DNA of 6,886 nucleotides, taken from CAIZGX01 sp039805165 (GTDB taxonomy: Bacteria > Bacteroidota > Bacteroidia > Flavobacteriales_D > Sanyastnellaceae). Location: positions 1 through 6,886 of the forward strand of contig JBDLUS010000069.1 of NCBI GenBank assembly GCA_039805165.1. The letters are read 5' to 3'. A program made the translations under genes and the position numbers. The notes beneath the pieces are model-generated. The model made no database searches. It had not been told where the DNA came from and was given only the letters and a program-made list of their open reading frames with translations. Shown one piece after another: positions 6,130 to 6,886 of this stretch. The first letter of the stretch is position 1; the number at the start of each line of letters is the position of its first letter.

Positions 6130-6886
6130 ATGAAAAACAAGGTATTAATTTTACTTTTCTCTTTGTTGATTGGCGTTACCTCTTCTGCTCAAAACTATAC
6201 CGTTAGTGGTGAAGTTCGTGACCAAGAAACTGGAGAGAGTATCATTGGAGCAACCGTTTTCATTAAAGTAGCAAACAAAGGAGCAGTCACCAACAGTTTC
6301 GGTTTCTATTCAATCACACTTCCTGCTGGAAGTTATGAGTTGGAAATTCGCTGCGTTGGTTACGACAATCAGAACATAGCGCTAAAGCTTCAAGCAAACT
6401 TGCACAAAGATTTCGAATTGCAACCTGTATCATTTACCGGAGGACCCGTTATCATTGAAGGAACCCGCAGGGAAAATGTTGGAAGCACCGACATGGGTAA
6501 AATTGAGATTGGCATAGACCAAATAAAAAAGATCCCAGTTATTTTCGGAGAGGTTGATATTCTAAAAACTATCACGCTCTTACCGGGTGTTCAAAGCAGT
6601 GGTGAAGGAAATGCGGGATTCTATGTTCGCGGCGGGGGTGTTGATCAAAATTTAATTCTGCTCGATAATTCTACTGTTTACAACGCTTCTCACTTGTTCG
6701 GTTTTTTCAGTGTATTCAACGCAGACGCGGTTAAAAACATTGAAATTACCAAAGGTGGCGGACCCGCATCTTACGGTGGAAGGCTTTCTTCTGTCCTGGA
6801 TATTAATCTAAAAGAAGGTAACAGCAAGTCGTTTCACGGAGCAGGAGGCATCGGGACTATAGCCAGCCGATTTACTGTTGAAGGAC
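6130..6886 (+). CDS. TonB-dependent receptor with CarboxypepD_reg-like and plug domains (N-terminal part, cut by window edge)
   Basis: Open from the ATG at 6130 to the right edge, giving 252 codons. The start carries a signal peptide (MKNKVLILLFSLLIGVTSSA, cleavage before QNYTV). Residues 22-100 are a carboxypeptidase-regulatory-like beta-sandwich (VSGEVRDQETGESIIGATVF, GFYSITLPAGSYELEI, CVGY), typical of Bacteroidota receptors. Residues about 117-230 are the plug: FGEVDILKTITLLPGVQSSG, then GFYVRGGGVDQNLILLDNS, SHLFGFFSVFN and GGPASYGGRLSSVLDI. The barrel would follow outside the window; complete receptors of this type are around 750-900 residues. It would import a ligand across the outer membrane using TonB energy. 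The ligand cannot be told from this part. There is no N-terminal STN domain, so direct sigma-factor signalling of the FecA kind is not expected. Receptors with this plug are often followed by a DUF4249 lipoprotein gene, which would lie downstream. Confidence 0.92.
   Translation, partial: MKNKVLILLFSLLIGVTSSAQNYTVSGEVRDQETGESIIGATVFIKVANKGAVTNSFGFYSITLPAGSYELEIRCVGYDNQNIALKLQANLHKDFELQPVSFTGGPVIIEGTRRENVGSTDMGKIEIGIDQIKKIPVIFGEVDILKTITLLPGVQSSGEGNAGFYVRGGGVDQNLILLDNSTVYNASHLFGFFSVFNADAVKNIEITKGGGPASYGGRLSSVLDINLKEGNSKSFHGAGGIGTIASRFTVEG

Noticed and set aside
6390..6575. Minus-strand frame of 61 codons within the TonB receptor gene
   Set aside because: It is antisense to the receptor's junction of CarboxypepD_reg and plug domains, which is clearly coding on the plus strand.
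2394..6886. FecI/FecR/FecA-type signalling between the sigma factor and the TonB receptor
   Set aside because: The receptor lacks an N-terminal STN domain, the putative anti-sigma has no FecR domain, and the receptor gene is divergent and separated by the DUF5916 gene.
1..6886. CRISPR array, tRNA/rRNA gene, insertion sequence or riboswitch
   Set aside because: I saw no regularly spaced repeats, cloverleaf-like sequence, terminal inverted repeats or transposase motifs, and intergenic gaps are at most 89 bp.

Overview
The window looks like a chromosomal segment from a member of the Bacteroidota, probably the Flavobacteriales or a close relative. Four things point there: a type IX secretion (T9SS) type-B C-terminal sorting domain, a CarboxypepD_reg/plug TonB-dependent receptor, a DUF5916 outer-membrane protein and a bacillithiol synthesis gene of the BshC type. 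Start codons are also preceded by TAnnTTCG boxes close to the Bacteroidota -7 promoter element TAnnTTTG, and clear purine-rich Shine-Dalgarno sequences are lacking. The assignment to phylum is firm; anything finer is a guess.

Layout. Six genes lie head to tail on the minus strand. In transcription order they are: an 823-residue DUF5916 protein with a CBM9-like N-terminus (6040 to 3569); an ECF sigma factor (3510 to 2956); a small single-pass membrane protein that is probably its anti-sigma factor (2951 to 2394); an outer-membrane beta-barrel protein (2376 to 1444); a secreted protein with a T9SS type-B sorting domain (1415 to 402); and the 5' part of bshC (383, running off the left edge). On the right, an 89-bp divergent intergenic region separates the DUF5916 gene from a plus-strand TonB-dependent receptor gene (6130, running off the right edge).

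How the genes may work together. The sigma and anti-sigma genes are 4 nt apart and form a clear regulatory pair. The barrel and T9SS-exported genes follow at once, so one stretch encodes a product for the cytoplasm, the inner membrane/periplasm, the outer membrane and the cell surface. This could be an envelope-sensing module, which is inference from gene order. The barrel gene, the T9SS gene and bshC each have their own TAnnTTCG box exactly 4 nt before the preferred ATG, so they are probably also transcribed alone, perhaps as leaderless or nearly leaderless mRNAs. bshC makes a low-molecular-weight thiol and is probably only a neighbour. The divergent DUF5916 and TonB receptor genes both encode outer-membrane proteins and may share control through the short region between them.

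The window is densely coding. There is no non-genic stretch above 300 bases, and I see no RNA gene, CRISPR array, insertion sequence or attachment site.
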